Source: Littorina saxatilis (lineage: Eukaryota > Mollusca > Gastropoda > Littorinimorpha > Littorinidae). From it: a stretch of DNA of 64,000 nt. Shown one piece after another: positions 33,101-44,455 of the stretch. How positions within the stretch are numbered: the stretch's first letter is position 1; each line of letters begins with the position of its first letter. The stretch covers positions 52,039,725-52,103,724 of the forward strand of contig NC_090245.1 of assembly GCF_037325665.1 (NCBI RefSeq), given 5' to 3'. The translations under genes were made by a program, and so were the position numbers. Below the pieces are notes generated by a model. It ran no database searches, was not told the origin of the DNA, and saw only the letters and a program-made list of their open reading frames with translations.

Positions 33101-34195
33101 GGCCTAAGGCCTTAAACATCGCAAGTTCAAGTTCAAGTATACTCTCTTTCTCTTTCTCCCTCAGTCCTTGACAATGACAGGGACATCATTATACCGTGGT
33201 TGCACTAGGCAAATCTGTCCGAAGCGGTAAGTTTCTGCACAAAATCACCTGTAATTCCTCACAAATGACATATCATCACAAAACTACTGTTTGTACTTTG
33301 GCCTAAGGTGTCATAGCATCATATCATCGATTTGTTTCATTGCTTCAATGTGTTTGTGAACGTTGGCCTTCAAATATTTACACATTTCAAGCGCATTATG
33401 TGAAAATTTTGACTTTCCGCAGTTACTAGGGAAATTCAAGCACATGAGAAAGGCTACACGCGATTGTAATGTGATCTATGGTCATTTCTTGACATCTGGG
33501 TCAGATGATATGATTTAAAGTGGTGCAGGAGCGTCATATTTCATGAATCTGTGAAGACATTCAAAAATTTGTCGGTTTGTCATTGAAGCAATGAAACAAA
33601 TCGATGATATGATGCTATGACACCTTAAGCCAAAGTACAAACAGTAGTTTTGTGATGATATGTCATAAATTTGTGAGGAATTACAGGTGATTTTGTGCAG
33701 AAACTTATGTTGCGTGTCTCCCTTCGGACAGAAAAATAAGGGTGCAACCGCTTCGGACAGATTTGCCTTGTGCAACCACGTTATACGGTGTGATCATTGT
33801 TCCATTGAATAATGCGCCATTCGAACAAAATCTGAAAATAACCCAAAGAATTCCCATTAGGCATCAGACTCAGAGAGCCAAATGGCGCATCAAGATTCTA
33901 GTATTTCTACCACAACCAGTGTCAAGTGTCCGACATAAGCTAAAACGACAAATGCTCAAGCGACATATATATAAGCAACAAAAGATCGAATGATAGAAGA
34001 TGACACACATGAGTCGTGACACAAGCAGAAGCACACACACAAGTTTTCTCTTCCACTTCCATTTGCATTTTGTGGGATTGCTATAGTTTTGTTGTCGTTT
34101 TTATGTATTTTGACTAAATGTTTTCATAGTCAGACTAAAAATCGAGACAAGGCTGGTTGTGGGTGTGTGTATGTGTGGAGCGATTCTGTGAAAAC

Positions 34196-34244
<49 letters not shown>

Positions 34245-35047
34245 AAACTGTCATGTTGATCTTCGCAGTTATCTAGTTGACAAGAACAATTTAAGTTTTA
34301 ACTTCAGGTTGTACATGTATCACTACCTCAAATCTTTCTGATAAATTGATTGCAGGCATGTGCAGCTCCCCAAGGACATTGCTAAACTGGTGCCCAAATC
34401 ACACTTGATGTCTGAGACTGAGTGGCGGAGCATTGGTGTTCAGCAGAGCCAGGGATGGGTGCACTACATGAAGCATGATCCAGGTGGGTGCAGACTTTAC
34501 AACATATTGTGTGTAATGCTGTAGAAGTTTATGTAACTGGGTGGCCGAGTGGTAACGCACTTGCGCTCGGAAGCGAGAGGTTGCGAGTTCGACCCTGGGT
34601 CAGGGCGTTAGCAATTTTCTCCCCCCTTTCCTAACCTGGGTGGTGGGTTCAAGTGCTAGTCTTTCGGATGAGACGAAAAACCGAGGTCCCTTCGTGTACA
34701 CTACATTGGGGTGTGCACGTTAAAGATCCCACGATTGACAAAAGGGTCTTTCCTGGCAAAATTGTATAGGCATAGATAAAAATGTCCACCAAAATACCCG
34801 TGTGACTTGGAATAAGAGGCCGTGAAAAGTAGGATATGCGCCGAAATGGCTGCGATCTGCTGGCCGATGTGAATGCGTGATGTATTGTGTAAAAAAATTC
34901 CACCTCACACGGCATAAATAAATCCCTGCGCCTTGAATTCGTGTGTTGAGATATGTGCGCGATATAAATTGCATAAAAATACAAATAAAATAAATAAATC
35001 CCTGCGCTTAGAACTGTACCCACGGAATACGCACGATATAAGCTTCA

Positions 35048-35078
<31 letters not shown>

Positions 35079-35845
35079 ATTGTTATGGTGGTAGCATTTA
35101 TGCTGTACATACTACATACTTAACATAGCCTTGGGCAAGAACTTGCAGTTGCTGAAGGGACAATCGGACCAGGGAACCCATACAATTTTGCCAAATTCTG
35201 TATGCTTGATTGTCTAAACTACGATCAGTACGGTGGGTGGAAAAAAAAGACGACGAATAATATTCCTGATAACTTTTCTTTACAAGCGCATCCCGAAGCC
35301 GATCCAGTATTTTGACACACCCGTTTTGCAGCTCTCGTGGCATGTTAGTGTTACTTGACGCGTAGTCTCGAATAACCCATTTTAGTGATAAACATGTTAC
35401 TAGCGCCATTTTGAATCTCGTAAGCAGTGACGAGACGAGCTGGAGATGTTTGAATCATGGATGTTCAAATTACGCTCTGTGGAATAAACTTTTTTATTCT
35501 AAACACACCAACTCTGTTTTAAAATACTCCAAGTGCAAAACAGGGGTTCCCAGGTCTGGACAATATCTGGTTGACTGTCAGGGCTGTCGTCTTGTACAGC
35601 AAAGGTCCTAGAAATTCACTGGCAGGATACAACGGTACCTGTATAATAGTTTTACGAGTTTACTTTAAAATTTAATGTTGCAGGAACATAACAGTATTAA
35701 CACTTTTCTGCTATTTTGACTAGCACTGCAGTTACACTGAAGCCTTATTTTACTGTTGGCCTGATGTAATTTTGCTGTGTTTTCTGTTACAGAACCCCAC
35801 ATCCTGTTATTCCGACGAAAACTGCCCCAGCGGCTTCAGTCATGA
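27136..35845 (+). CDS. CKS1: Cyclin-dependent kinase regulatory subunit Cks1, three exons
   Basis: Exons 27136-27191, 34356-34483 and 35793-35845 (GT-AG, phases 2 and 1) encode 78 residues, close to the usual 79. The start [19 protein letters not shown] matches the conserved IYYSDKY..EYRHV block. The middle has [20 protein letters not shown] and [19 protein letters not shown]. The HxPEPH hinge that decides between monomer and strand-exchanged dimer is present, as are the anion-site Arg/Trp residues. Cks1 binds CDK1/CDK2 in the nucleus and docks phosphothreonine substrates; with Skp2 it helps destroy p27. Intron 1 (7.2 kb) carries a retroelement gag-like ORF, a GC-rich island, a LINE and a foldback transposon. 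Intron 2 carries a SINE and an antisense ORF. The start codon is fixed by family alignment. Confidence 0.96.
27586..28437 (-). mobile_element. Fossil of a retroelement: gag-like ORF (SAM-like plus CCCH finger), possibly DIRS/tyrosine-recombinase type
   Basis: A single open frame of 283 residues. Residues about 10-62 look like a SAM-type helical domain ([35 protein letters not shown]). Near residues 240-273 is a C-x-C finger region with [11 protein letters not shown] followed by [10 protein letters not shown]. This pairing is seen in gag-like ORFs of some YR (DIRS/Ngaro-like) retroelements; the assignment is uncertain. No reverse transcriptase, recombinase or terminal repeats were found nearby, so the copy is incomplete. 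The open frame suggests it is not very old, or that it is a domesticated gene. It lies antisense in CKS1 intron 1. Confidence 0.45.
29641..29692 (+). repeat. Poly(C) tract next to a (CA)n run
   Basis: About 20 C residues followed by CACACACATACACACACACA-like sequence. Simple repeat in CKS1 intron 1. Confidence 0.9.
30009..30047 (+). repeat. Poly(C) tract interrupted by one G
   Basis: About 38 C residues with a single G near 30025, followed by an ATCACCACCACC-like run. Confidence 0.95.
30200..30560. other. CpG-richer island in CKS1 intron 1
   Basis: CpG is clearly commoner than in flanking intron. It contains the palindromic E-box GTCACGTGAC at about 30473-30482. On the minus strand ATGGCGGAAGACAGCGAG at 30236 begins an 11-codon frame ([10 protein letters not shown]) with good start context and no clear donor. 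It could be an alternative promoter, a relic first exon of an unrecognised minus-strand gene, or a retroelement flank. Confidence 0.35.
30985..33137 (+). mobile_element. 5'-truncated LINE with reverse transcriptase, CR1/L2-like
   Basis: Two overlapping frames carry one reverse transcriptase. The first (to about 31590) has [20 protein letters not shown]. The second (about 31590-33038) has [58 protein letters not shown] and WNSLPETVV near the C-terminus. A small out-of-frame change, apparently an extra AT in GCATATATCCG near 31592, breaks the frame. The endonuclease is absent. The 3' end has short AAGTTC repeats at about 33122-33135, as in CR1/L2 elements. About one obvious lesion suggests a fairly young insertion. 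CKS1 intron 1, sense orientation. Confidence 0.9.
33195..33780. mobile_element. Foldback DNA element with perfect 6-bp TSD
   Basis: TTATAC at 33189-33194 and 33781-33786 flank it. The arms begin CGTGGTTGCAC and run inverted for about 150 bases (33195-33350 against 33574-33780), including CAAATCTGTCCGAAGCGG. The right arm holds about 43 extra bases near its outer end. A central unpaired spacer of about 220 bases has no ORF. Superfamily not assigned. Confidence 0.85.
34199..34241 (+). repeat. (CT)n microsatellite
   Basis: About 21 CT repeats in CKS1 intron 1, about 115 bases before exon 2, next to a GTGTGTGTATG run. Confidence 0.95.
34536..35080 (+). mobile_element. tRNA-derived SINE (family S3), near full length
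   Basis: Head GGTGGCCGAGTGGTAACGC (A box) and GGTTGCGAGTTCGACCC (B box), tRNA Leu/Ser-like, starting near 34537. The body shares CCCACGATTGACAAAAGGGT with the minus-strand copy at 55467-55912. It ends with A-rich and (ATTG)n sequence. CKS1 intron 2. Confidence 0.85.
35098..35409 (-). CDS. Unrecognised antisense ORF or first exon in CKS1 intron 2
   Basis: 103 codons from ATG at 35409 (AAAATGGCG start context) to a stop at 35098. The text is protein-like: [58 protein letters not shown] donor-like AA|GTATGT occurs near 35115, so it may be a first coding exon of a minus-strand gene rather than a complete one. I do not recognise the family. No further exons were found. It could be chance, but the length, balanced composition and CpG-containing start region make it worth testing. 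Confidence 0.35.
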   Translation of the reverse strand: MALVTCLSLKWVIRDYASSNTNMPRELQNGCVKILDRLRDALVKKSYQEYYSSSFFSTHRTDRSLDNQAYRIWQNCMGSLVRLSLQQLQVLAQGYVKYVVCTA

Positions 35846-38039
35846 TCAACAGGCACCCCGAAGTCCAAGAATCTGTGGCCATGGTTAATTCTGAAGAGCA
35901 GCAGCTGTTTGAATGGAAACTTTTGATTCAACATTGATGATTGATGTTATAGTCTGTGCAAATGGATCATTTTCATCACATTGGAACTTCATTATTTCTG
36001 CACTTTCAACTACTGATGAATGAGGAAGATTTAGCAGACTTTTCTCAGACAGATAACGGCAGAGAAATGCTGCAATGGCCTATGCTGTACATAACACTGA
36101 TGAATGTAAAGTAGTTGTGGCGCAACAGAGAGAGAATGTATCTGATGCGTGTGAGAGGCACATTGGATGTATGCGAATGTTGGTATGGATGGAGAAATTG
36201 TCCCTGTTTCGTGTGATCCTCGTCTTTCTTGGCTTTGAATTGTCATGTTACCATCACTGTGCCTCCATTTGTAATTAAAGCAAGTATCAGTCTTTGCTGT
36301 CTTCAGTAGTAATGTCTTCTCCGTGAGCAAAAGACACTTCTGTTAGAGATGTCTTCCTTCCCATGTGTAGGCGATCATGTAAACCACCAAAGATCTGTCC
36401 AAGGTTTTACATGCGTTAAGGCTGGTTGCTTTCCCAGTTTCTATACATGATGGTATTTTCTTGCTGAATTAATTTTGTAACTGACACCTGTGTCAGTCTG
36501 AAAATTAATTCAGCAAAAAATCTTGCTCTGCACAGGAAGCTGTTGGTCTTTGGTGGGTGTACAAATAGAAAAATACCCATCAAGAGTCTTATCCTACATA
36601 AAAGACAGGACAGATCTGTGATGGTGTGTACAATCATTTATAAAGGAAGGAAGGCATCTTCTATGCAGAAAATTGAACAAGTATTTGTTCAGATAGTTTG
36701 ACATAGTCATAGGGTTGCTTGAGGGTGCCCATGGTCTTCAGTGTCAAGAGTGCTTTAAGTTGGTTACAGAATTATTTTAAGCCTGTTTCACTCAACTGGA
36801 GCTGAAATGAGTTGATTTGGACAGTTCTTAGACACAAGAGGATTAGCATTTGATTTTATAAGTCTATCAACACAAGAGGATTATAACATGTTATTTTTCA
36901 TTGATTCAATCCTGTGTTTGTGCGTAGTTTTATTTCTTTTGATACTGTTGTGAATAGTCATGTGCAATGAAGTGTTAATACATTGATTATTACACTCTCA
37001 CAAAATTCAGGCAGGAACTATTGTGTTCATATTTGATATGGTTCTGCTTATGTTCTCTCATCTTCACCATCTGGAAGTACAGTCTTGCACAAGAACCTTT
37101 TGCTTTGTTGATAATAAAAAAAAACCACACACACACAGGTTTGTTGTTACCATGATTGTACAAAGAACATTTATAACACTAGCCAAGTGATGTGTGGGAG
37201 AATAGGGAATTTCATTTTCAATTTTCAGATGAAGCTTCCTTTTTTTGTGCTAAGGTGAAAAAGGTTTCATTCCTCACAATTGAAAAAGAACAATCTGAAC
37301 TTATGAAGTACATAGATTGTTGTGTACAATTGTAGTCTCAGGTGGTTAATATCCTTGTTAGCAGTCCGGTTTACCTTCTGTGCTTGCACTTGTAGATTCT
37401 GGTCATGCCAGTGCTATGTGTTCCACATTTACGAGTCATGTTTCAGTCTAAAGCAGCTGTCAACATTATTTGCTTTGTATTTTGATAGTATGTCAGTGTG
37501 TAATAGAAAGGTTGTTCTTTGTTCCTTCTTCAAGCTCTGTCTTTTCTGTATTCCTGTTACTTCCTTTAACTGTGGCACATTATGTATTGTGCCAAGTCTT
37601 TCAAGCTCCTTTAGATGCGTTCAAACATGCCTTCATTGTGTTACTGTAATCGTTGTCTTTGTAGCTGTAGTTCCCCTCTTTTCTTTATTTCTTCTTCTTC
37701 TTCTTTCTGATGTTGTGTATTTTTGGAAGTGTTGAGGGAAGCACCCTTAAAAATCAGTTTGTGTTATGGTTGTGTAACGAACTGTGTTTATTGAACTGAC
37801 ATTTTCAATACACGTGTATTTTTATTGCCTTGCAAAAGCTAAGAAAAACTGACTTGTAAAGTAACTTGTTTTTCCTTTGTGTGTGTATGTGTGTTTGAAT
37901 GTGTGTGTTTTAATTGACTGAACGTAAATAATTAGTCAGCATCTTTTGGCTTGTCTTGAAAGCTTTATGCTTTTTCAGAATTATTTTCTCTAAATGAAAA
38001 TGACCGTATGGTTTGATTACCTGATCTGATGAAAAGGCA

Positions 38040-38054
38040 ATAAATGAATAAAAA
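38040..38054 (+). terminator. Probable CKS1 poly(A) signal
   Basis: AATAAATGAATAAA holds two overlapping signals. The 3' UTR would be about 2.2 kb. Another AATAAA is near 37110. Confidence 0.55.
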
Positions 38055-38205
38055 TGGAGTAAAGTCTTCATTTGTAGCGTTGACTAGACCTTTCCTTTCA
38101 GTGTTGTTAAGACTAAATAGAGCCAAGGTGTGCACAAGAGATATGGACAGAGAAGTTGAAAATGAAGTATGAAATAAGAGGTTACTTTGGCAGTTTAAAA
38201 AAAAA

Positions 38206-38364
38206 TTGTCTTTGTCACATTATGTGAAACATACACAACTGATGTCAGGTAATACAACACTGGAGCTTTTAAACAGAAGCAGTCAAAGGAATCTCTTGGT
38301 TGTAATACCTGACATCAGTTGTGTATACACGTATCACATAATGTGACACTGACAAAGGCAATTT
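38206..38364. repeat. Imperfect hairpin, about 50-bp arms
   Basis: CACATTATGTGAAACATACA...CTGATGTCAGGTAATAC in the left arm pairs with GTATTACCTGACATCAG...CACATAATGTGACA-like sequence in the right arm, spacer about 52 bases. Likely a small foldback MITE. Immediately downstream of the CKS1 transcript. Confidence 0.75.
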
Positions 38365-38437
38365 TCTTTGAAACAAAATGTTTTTTTCCTGGTCCAAATA
38401 AATTGCAGTTCGAACCATTCAAACACTTCACTACTAC

Positions 38438-39378
38438 ATGGGTGAAAGTAGCCCGTCAATTGACTGAAATCCGTCAATCTGAAAATAAGTCTGACGGAAA
38501 TTCCGTCAATCCGCAATTTTTATTAAATTAAAAATTTTTAAGCGGAACGCGTTTTCGAACTGCTATGCGGTAAAGTTTCTTCGCTTTCGGATTCGCTCTG
38601 CATCACGATAAAAAAAAAGTTCTCGCGTTTTGGCAGGCATTACGAAGTGGTGACACGATTTCTGCGACAAATATACCGGTTTTGACGGAAAACGCATGGA
38701 CAGATCTTATTGATGCTGGTCTAGCCAACAAAATTAATGGCGATGGGACTGGTTGGAGTTCATGAAACTAAAACTGTGTGTGATAAGTTTGGTGCTTGAA
38801 ACTCAAGTGCTTTTCCTTGAGAACTTTGCACTATAAGAGATGCTACTGCTTAGTTGCTACTTTGTGCAGTGCTACATCATGCTGTTTGCATGTGTGACAT
38901 TCTGTTTCATCATTTATTTCAATGCCTGTCTGGCAATGTTTGCTTCTTATAATTAAATATTCGAACTTTTATTTCAGTTCAGTTGTTCAGTTTCTATTTC
39001 ATTTAGTAATTGGCTGTTGTCAATGTTAATTGTTATCAATTGTGTCGTTGTGTTGGAAGATGCAAGTGTGAAAAGATACAAAAGAAAAATGATTACTTCT
39101 GTGAATTGTTTTGATTTTGTTTACCCTTTTTACCATATCATTAGAATCTGAAGGTATTTTTTTGACCTGCATGATAGTGACAAAAAGTGTATTTTTTTGC
39201 CAGGAAAGGCCACAAAATCACAATGTATAATGCAAAAATTCGTTTTCGGCCGGGGGGCGTTGTCCCCCTGGACGCCCTAACGTGGCCCTGCCCCGTACCC
39301 TGCCAGGGCCTGGGCAGCCCCTGGACCCCTGCCTCAAAAAATTTTCAGTCAATTTGATTTTCCTAGGTTTCACCCATG
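38438..39378. mobile_element. Non-autonomous DNA element, ATGGGTGAAA ends, CTACTAC duplication
   Basis: CTACTAC at 38431-38437 and 39379-39385 flank ends ATGGGTGAAAG and TTTCACCCATG. The 6-7 bp repeat and ends are hAT-like but the exact target length is ambiguous. The interior has a GGGGGCGTTGTCCCCCTGGA palindromic block near 39254 and no transposase ORF. Confidence 0.65.
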
Positions 39379-39609
39379 CTACTACAGTAGCAGCAACCAT
39401 AGCATTAGACTATTTCTCATAAAATCTTAATTAGTTTCTTTCCAGTAATCTATATTATTAATCCGGCCTGTCTGTCACCCTGCTTTCTCTCTGCTCAACC
39501 ATTCATGGACTGTTAACTTTGATTATTGCCTCAAAGTCAAACATGAAACATTTTAGTGATGGAACATTTTAGAACACAAAAGACACTGCAGTAAAACATT
39601 GTTTTTTAA

Positions 39610-40592
39610 AGGCACAGTGCAGCTCACAGCCTTTGTTTTGCGTTTTTGTTGCAGCTGAGTGCTCCCGCAGTGGGGCACTGCGGTTATGAAATTAAAGGCC
39701 CCTCCTGTTTTTGGAACCGCAGGAGCTTTCTAGTTTGCTGTTAGGTAGATTTTTGGTTCCTCTTTCCTGTCATGCTCTCTTTTTCTTCATGAATTCTTTT
39801 CTTTTTTCTGCCTTCTTGCTCATTCACCTGTATTTTTTCCAAAAATCTCTTCTCTTGCCACTTGTCTCGCGATTCATGTATAGTTTAATCTGTTAGTGTT
39901 CTGATGTAAGTCCAGCAGTAGATAGGTTAAGCCTATTTTAACATACTGGAAACTGGTAATCTTCCAGTAGGTATTAATTTAGTTTTACTAAAGCCTGCTG
40001 GGACACAAGTAATGGGTTAGTGCATTTGTAAACAGGAATCGCTTGACAAGTGGCCCCCTTCATCCCCCCCTTCCTCGTCCTGATATGGCTCTGCGTAGTC
40101 GGCTGGACGTTAAGCAACAAATAAACAAACAAACAAGCAGCTGGGTGCATTTACAGTTGAAAAATCCTCCTATGGTAGTAAAACAAACCCAAAACTACCC
40201 AACGACGACATCTGTGAAGCTCGACAGTTTCTTGTTCACGCGAGTGCATAAATTAACCTAGTTATTACGTGGTGTTTGGTCGGAGTTCGATTCAACTGAG
40301 TGATTCCGGCCTCCATTTTGTTTTACACAAACTCATGATGACGTCTGACATAGTTTGCTAGTGACGTGTCTTTTTGTGCATGATGTGGTGATCTACCTGA
40401 TCTAAATTTAGATCCAAAAATAGGTCAAGACCAGTCGGGTCCGAGTACGAAATTAATTCGTAAAAAAATCGCAGTTCTTGACTCTTTGGGTGCAAGTCAA
40501 TGAAACTTGGTAGTTCTTCTAACGGATAGCTGCCTGAGGTATGACTAAAAGCCCCAGGGGCGGTGCACCTGGATTTGACAAGTTCAGTACCT
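39610..40592. mobile_element. TTAA-flanked M3 MITE interrupted by a retroposon
   Basis: TTAA at 39606-39609 and 40593-40596; ends AGGCACAGTGC and GTACCT. Apart from the insertion at 39662-40136 it matches 11857-12359 in reverse orientation along its whole length. Confidence 0.85.
39662..40136 (+). mobile_element. SINE-like retroposon inside the M3 MITE
   Basis: Flanked by the 11-bp duplication GCAGCTG(A/G)GTG at 39651-39661 and 40137-40147. It ends GGCTGGACGTTAAGCAAC then AAATAAACAAACAAACAAG, a tail related to that of S2. About 475 bases; head of unknown origin (CTCCCGCAGTGGGGCACTGC). Confidence 0.8.
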
Positions 40593-41684
40593 TTAAAGGC
40601 ACACTCCTTTCAATGTAAACTGTTTGGCTGACCATCTCAGATCTAGCCAGGCTTTTACATGGGGTAAGACCATCATTCCACTTGGACACATACCAAAAAA
40701 CCATCCTAACAATTTGCAGTGGTGAACGGGAATTTGTTTATGAATTAATGTGATAAATTCCCAGTACTGAAGCCGAAGAGCCTAAACACCTAGCTGTGCA
40801 TATCCGAGTTAAATAAACGATCACAAGATGCACGGAGAGAGAACATATTTTTCATGTGCCACTCAACTGAGATTTAACATCATTTTTATTCACTTCACAC
40901 CTTGGCATTTTGATACATAAACAAGTCGCGTAAGGCGAAATAACAACATTTATTAAAGCTGAACTCACAGAATGAAACTGAACGCACTGCTTTTTTCACC
41001 AAGACCGCATACTCGTAGTTTCGTCAGTCCACCGCTCCTGGCAAAGGCAGTGAAATCGACAAGCCAGAATAGTGCGGTAGTGGTCGCGCTGAGCAGGATA
41101 ACATGCTTTTCTTTATCTATTCTTTTTAGCGTACTGAGTTTGTTTTAATCCAAACATATCATATCTATATGTTTTTGGAATCAGGGACCGACAAGGAATA
41201 AGATGAAATTGTTTTTAAATCGATTTCGGAAAATTAATTTTAATGATAATTTTCATAGTTTTAATTTTTAGAGCTTGTTTGTAATCCAAATATAACATGT
41301 ATATGTTTTGGGAATCAGAAAATGACGAAGAATACGATAAAATTGTTTTTGGATCGTTTAATAAAAAAATAATTTTAATTACAAGTTTCCGATTTTTAAT
41401 GACCAAACTCATTAATTATTTTTTAAGCCACCAAGCTGAAATGCAATACCAAAGTCCGGCCTTCGTCGAAGGTTGCTTTGCCAAAATTTCAATCAATTTG
41501 ATTGAAAAATGAGGGTGTGACAGTGACGCCTCAACTCAGTTTTACAAAAAGCCGGATATGACGCCATCAAAGGTATTTATCGAAAAAAATTGTAAAAAAG
41601 TCCGGGGATATCATTCCCAGGAACTCTCATGTCAAATTTCATAAAGATCGGTTCAGTAGTTTAGTCTGAATCGCTCTACACACA

Positions 41685-44212
41685 AGTAAAGCATACAAAA
41701 AGCAGCTTAGAGTATCGTTTAAAAAATACAAATCAAAATTTATGAAGAAAATATCAAGTTTAAAATTTTCTGATCCTAAGGCATTTTGGAAGATAATAAA
41801 TGGTTGTAGCCAAGACAAGAGAGAAACATATGCTAAAGTATCCTGTGATGCATTTTTTGAGCATTTTAAACGTCTTGGTAAGACAGATGACAATGATGCT
41901 AATTCTGCAGATCAGCAAAATGATCAAAGTACCTTTTCTATAGATACATATTTACTAAATGACCTGTTTACTGAAGAAGAGGTTAAAATTGCTCTCAGAA
42001 ACTTAAAAAATAATAAAGCCTGTGGCTTAGACACTATAACAAATGAATTTTTGAAGAATGTTTCAGCAGATCTCTTGTCAGTTATTACTAAGTTTTTTAA
42101 TTTAGTCCTTGTATCCGGCAAAGTACCCGAAGATTGGACTATTGGTGTCATTAAGCCCCTTTTCAAGAATAAGGGTAGTAAGGATGATCCTAATAACTAT
42201 AGAGGTATTTCCATCCTGAGCTGTTTTGGAAAAGCTTTCACCTGTCTGTTAAACAACCGCCTTACTCAGTTTTTTGATGCCAATAACACTATTGGTGAAG
42301 AACAAGCAGGTTTTCGCTCCGACCATAGTGTGACTGATCATATTTTTACCCTGAATGCTATAATAGACTTTTTCCTGTCTAAAAAGAAGAGATTGTACTG
42401 TGTTTTTGTTGACTATGAAAAGGCCTTTGACCTTGTTAACCGCTCTTTTTTATGGCAGAAATTGTTAAATTGTGGTGTGCGTGGTAAGATGTTGACGATT
42501 GTTCAAGATATGTACTCTAAAGCTAAGTCCTGTGTACAGTGGAATTCTAAGTTGTCTGACTTTTTTTCTTGTTCTGCCGGTGTGAGACAAGGTGAGAACT
42601 TGTCTCCCCTGCTTTTTTCCGTATATTTAAACGATCTGAAGAATTATTTTGATCGGGAGTCAGCTCTAAATACCTTAGGACGTGAATCCGAAAATGTAAA
42701 CTGTGACAACAGTGATATTAACGTTCTGTATGGGTTGTTCATTTTGTTGTATGCTGACGATACGGTTATTTTTGCTGAATCGCCAGAATCCTTGCAGATC
42801 GCTCTAGATATTATGGACAGATATTGTAAAGATTGGTTTTTGAAATTGAATGTAACTAAAACAAAAGTAATGATTTTCTCAAGAGGGAAAGTAAGAACAG
42901 TCCCGACATTTACATTCAATGGTCGGAAACTTGATATTGTGTATGATTTTCAATATCTGGGTATTAAATTTAGCTACAATGGTAAATTTACTGTTGCACA
43001 GAAGAATTTGTATGACCGTGCCTCCAAGGGAGCTGATTGGCGGCCTATACCCCAGACGGGGTCACAGGCGTAGGTGAGGTGAGGTGAGGTGGCTCCAAGG
43101 CCATGTTTGCTTTATTACGTAAAACTAGAAAACTGTTTTTGCCTCTTGATGTTCAAATTGACCTCTTTGAAAAAACTGTGGTCCCTATTTTACTTTACGG
43201 TTCTGAAGTATGGTGCCCTTACATGTCTGATTTAGCTAACAAATTACAGATACGATTTTTTAAGATGATTTTGAAAGTTGGCAAATCAACACCAACAAAC
43301 ATGGTTTTGGGTGAATTAGGTCAGTTCCCTGTAAGTATTCAAGCGAAATGTCGTATGTTGAATTTTTGGTACAAACTTGCATTTTCTAATGGTTCTGACA
43401 AACTTTCTTGTGTGACATATCGTTTTTTGTTTAAAATGTATGAATCTGGTGTATACAAGTCAAAATTTTTGCTTTCTGTCCATGGTGTTCTAAATGAGTT
43501 AGGCTTTAGTGATTTTTGGCACAATCAAACTATCAATAATGTAACGGATGGTGGTTATTTTAATACTTTCAAAGTACTGATGAAAAATAGGCTACAAGAC
43601 CAATTTCTCCAAACCTGGCATTCAGAAATAAATAACAATGAGTTTTATTATAATTATAGAATGTATAAAGAGAATTTTGAGTTTGAAAAGTACTTGTCCA
43701 TCCTGCCGGTTAATTTAGCAAACGCTGTTTTAAAATTTAGAACACTGAATCATAAATTGCCTATACAAAAAGGTAGGACTCTTGGTATTCCCAGACAAGA
43801 CAGAATCTGTCACAAATGTTCATCAGGTGACCTTGGGGACGAGTTCCATTATATTTTTGTATGTCCTTTCTTTACCAATTATAGAAAACAGTTGTTACGG
43901 TGCTATTATTATGCCCGCCCCAATTCAGTTAAATTCAGAGAGCTTTTTTCCACTACAAAAAAGAGTTTATTGCTAAAACTCGCAAAGTTCATGACACTTG
44001 TCATGGACTGTTTGAGAAGCGAGTAAAATTTAATTCTCTTTTAGCTTTATATTCCGTTACCTGTTTTGTGTTGTTTGTAATAGTATCTTTGTCCTTATGT
44101 TAACCCACCCATCACCCCCCCCCCCTCTCCCTTCCCCCCATTTCCCATAGTAAAGAAATGTATGTAATCACTTTGCACTTGTAATGTTTTATTATTTTTT
44201 GTATTATTATTA

Positions 44213-44253
<41 letters not shown>

Positions 44254-44455
44254 TATTATTATTATTGTTGAATTGTTTCTTGTATTGTTTTTGCTCTCCC
44301 TCACCCCTCAACTCCCTTTTCTGTACATAGTCTGATTTCTTTTTGTTTTAGTTCCTTTTATTTGGTGTTGAATGAAATGTGTTTTTATTGTGTTTTTTAA
44401 TTTTCCATGTACCCTCACGGGGTTTTATTGGAATAAATAAAACTTGAAAAAACAC
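41685..44455 (+). mobile_element. 5'-truncated LINE, reverse transcriptase and C-terminal zinc motif
   Basis: The frame 41687-43028 has RNLKNNKACGLDTITNEFL, NNYRGISILSCFGKAF, DYEKAFDLVNRSFL, GVRQGENLSPLLFSVYLNDL and LLYADDTVIFAES. After a 71-base interruption at 43029-43099 the frame continues to 44026 and ends with CHKCSSGDLGDEFHYIFVC, a CCHC-type zinc motif. The 3' UTR has a (TTA)n run at 44204-44265 and an A-rich tail at about 44440. The first third, with endonuclease, is missing. I/Jockey-group likely; clade uncertain. Confidence 0.9.
43029..43090 (+). mobile_element. 62-bp SINE tail inserted in the LINE
   Basis: G(C/G)CTCCAAG is duplicated at 43020-43028 and 43091-43099. The insert holds GGCGGCCTATACCCCAGACG and ends in AGGTG repeats. 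It shifts the LINE reading frame. Confidence 0.7.

Noticed and set aside
37322-37735. 137-codon ORF downstream of CKS1
   Set aside because: Lies in the CKS1 3' UTR, Cys/Phe/Leu-rich translation of T-rich sequence without motif.
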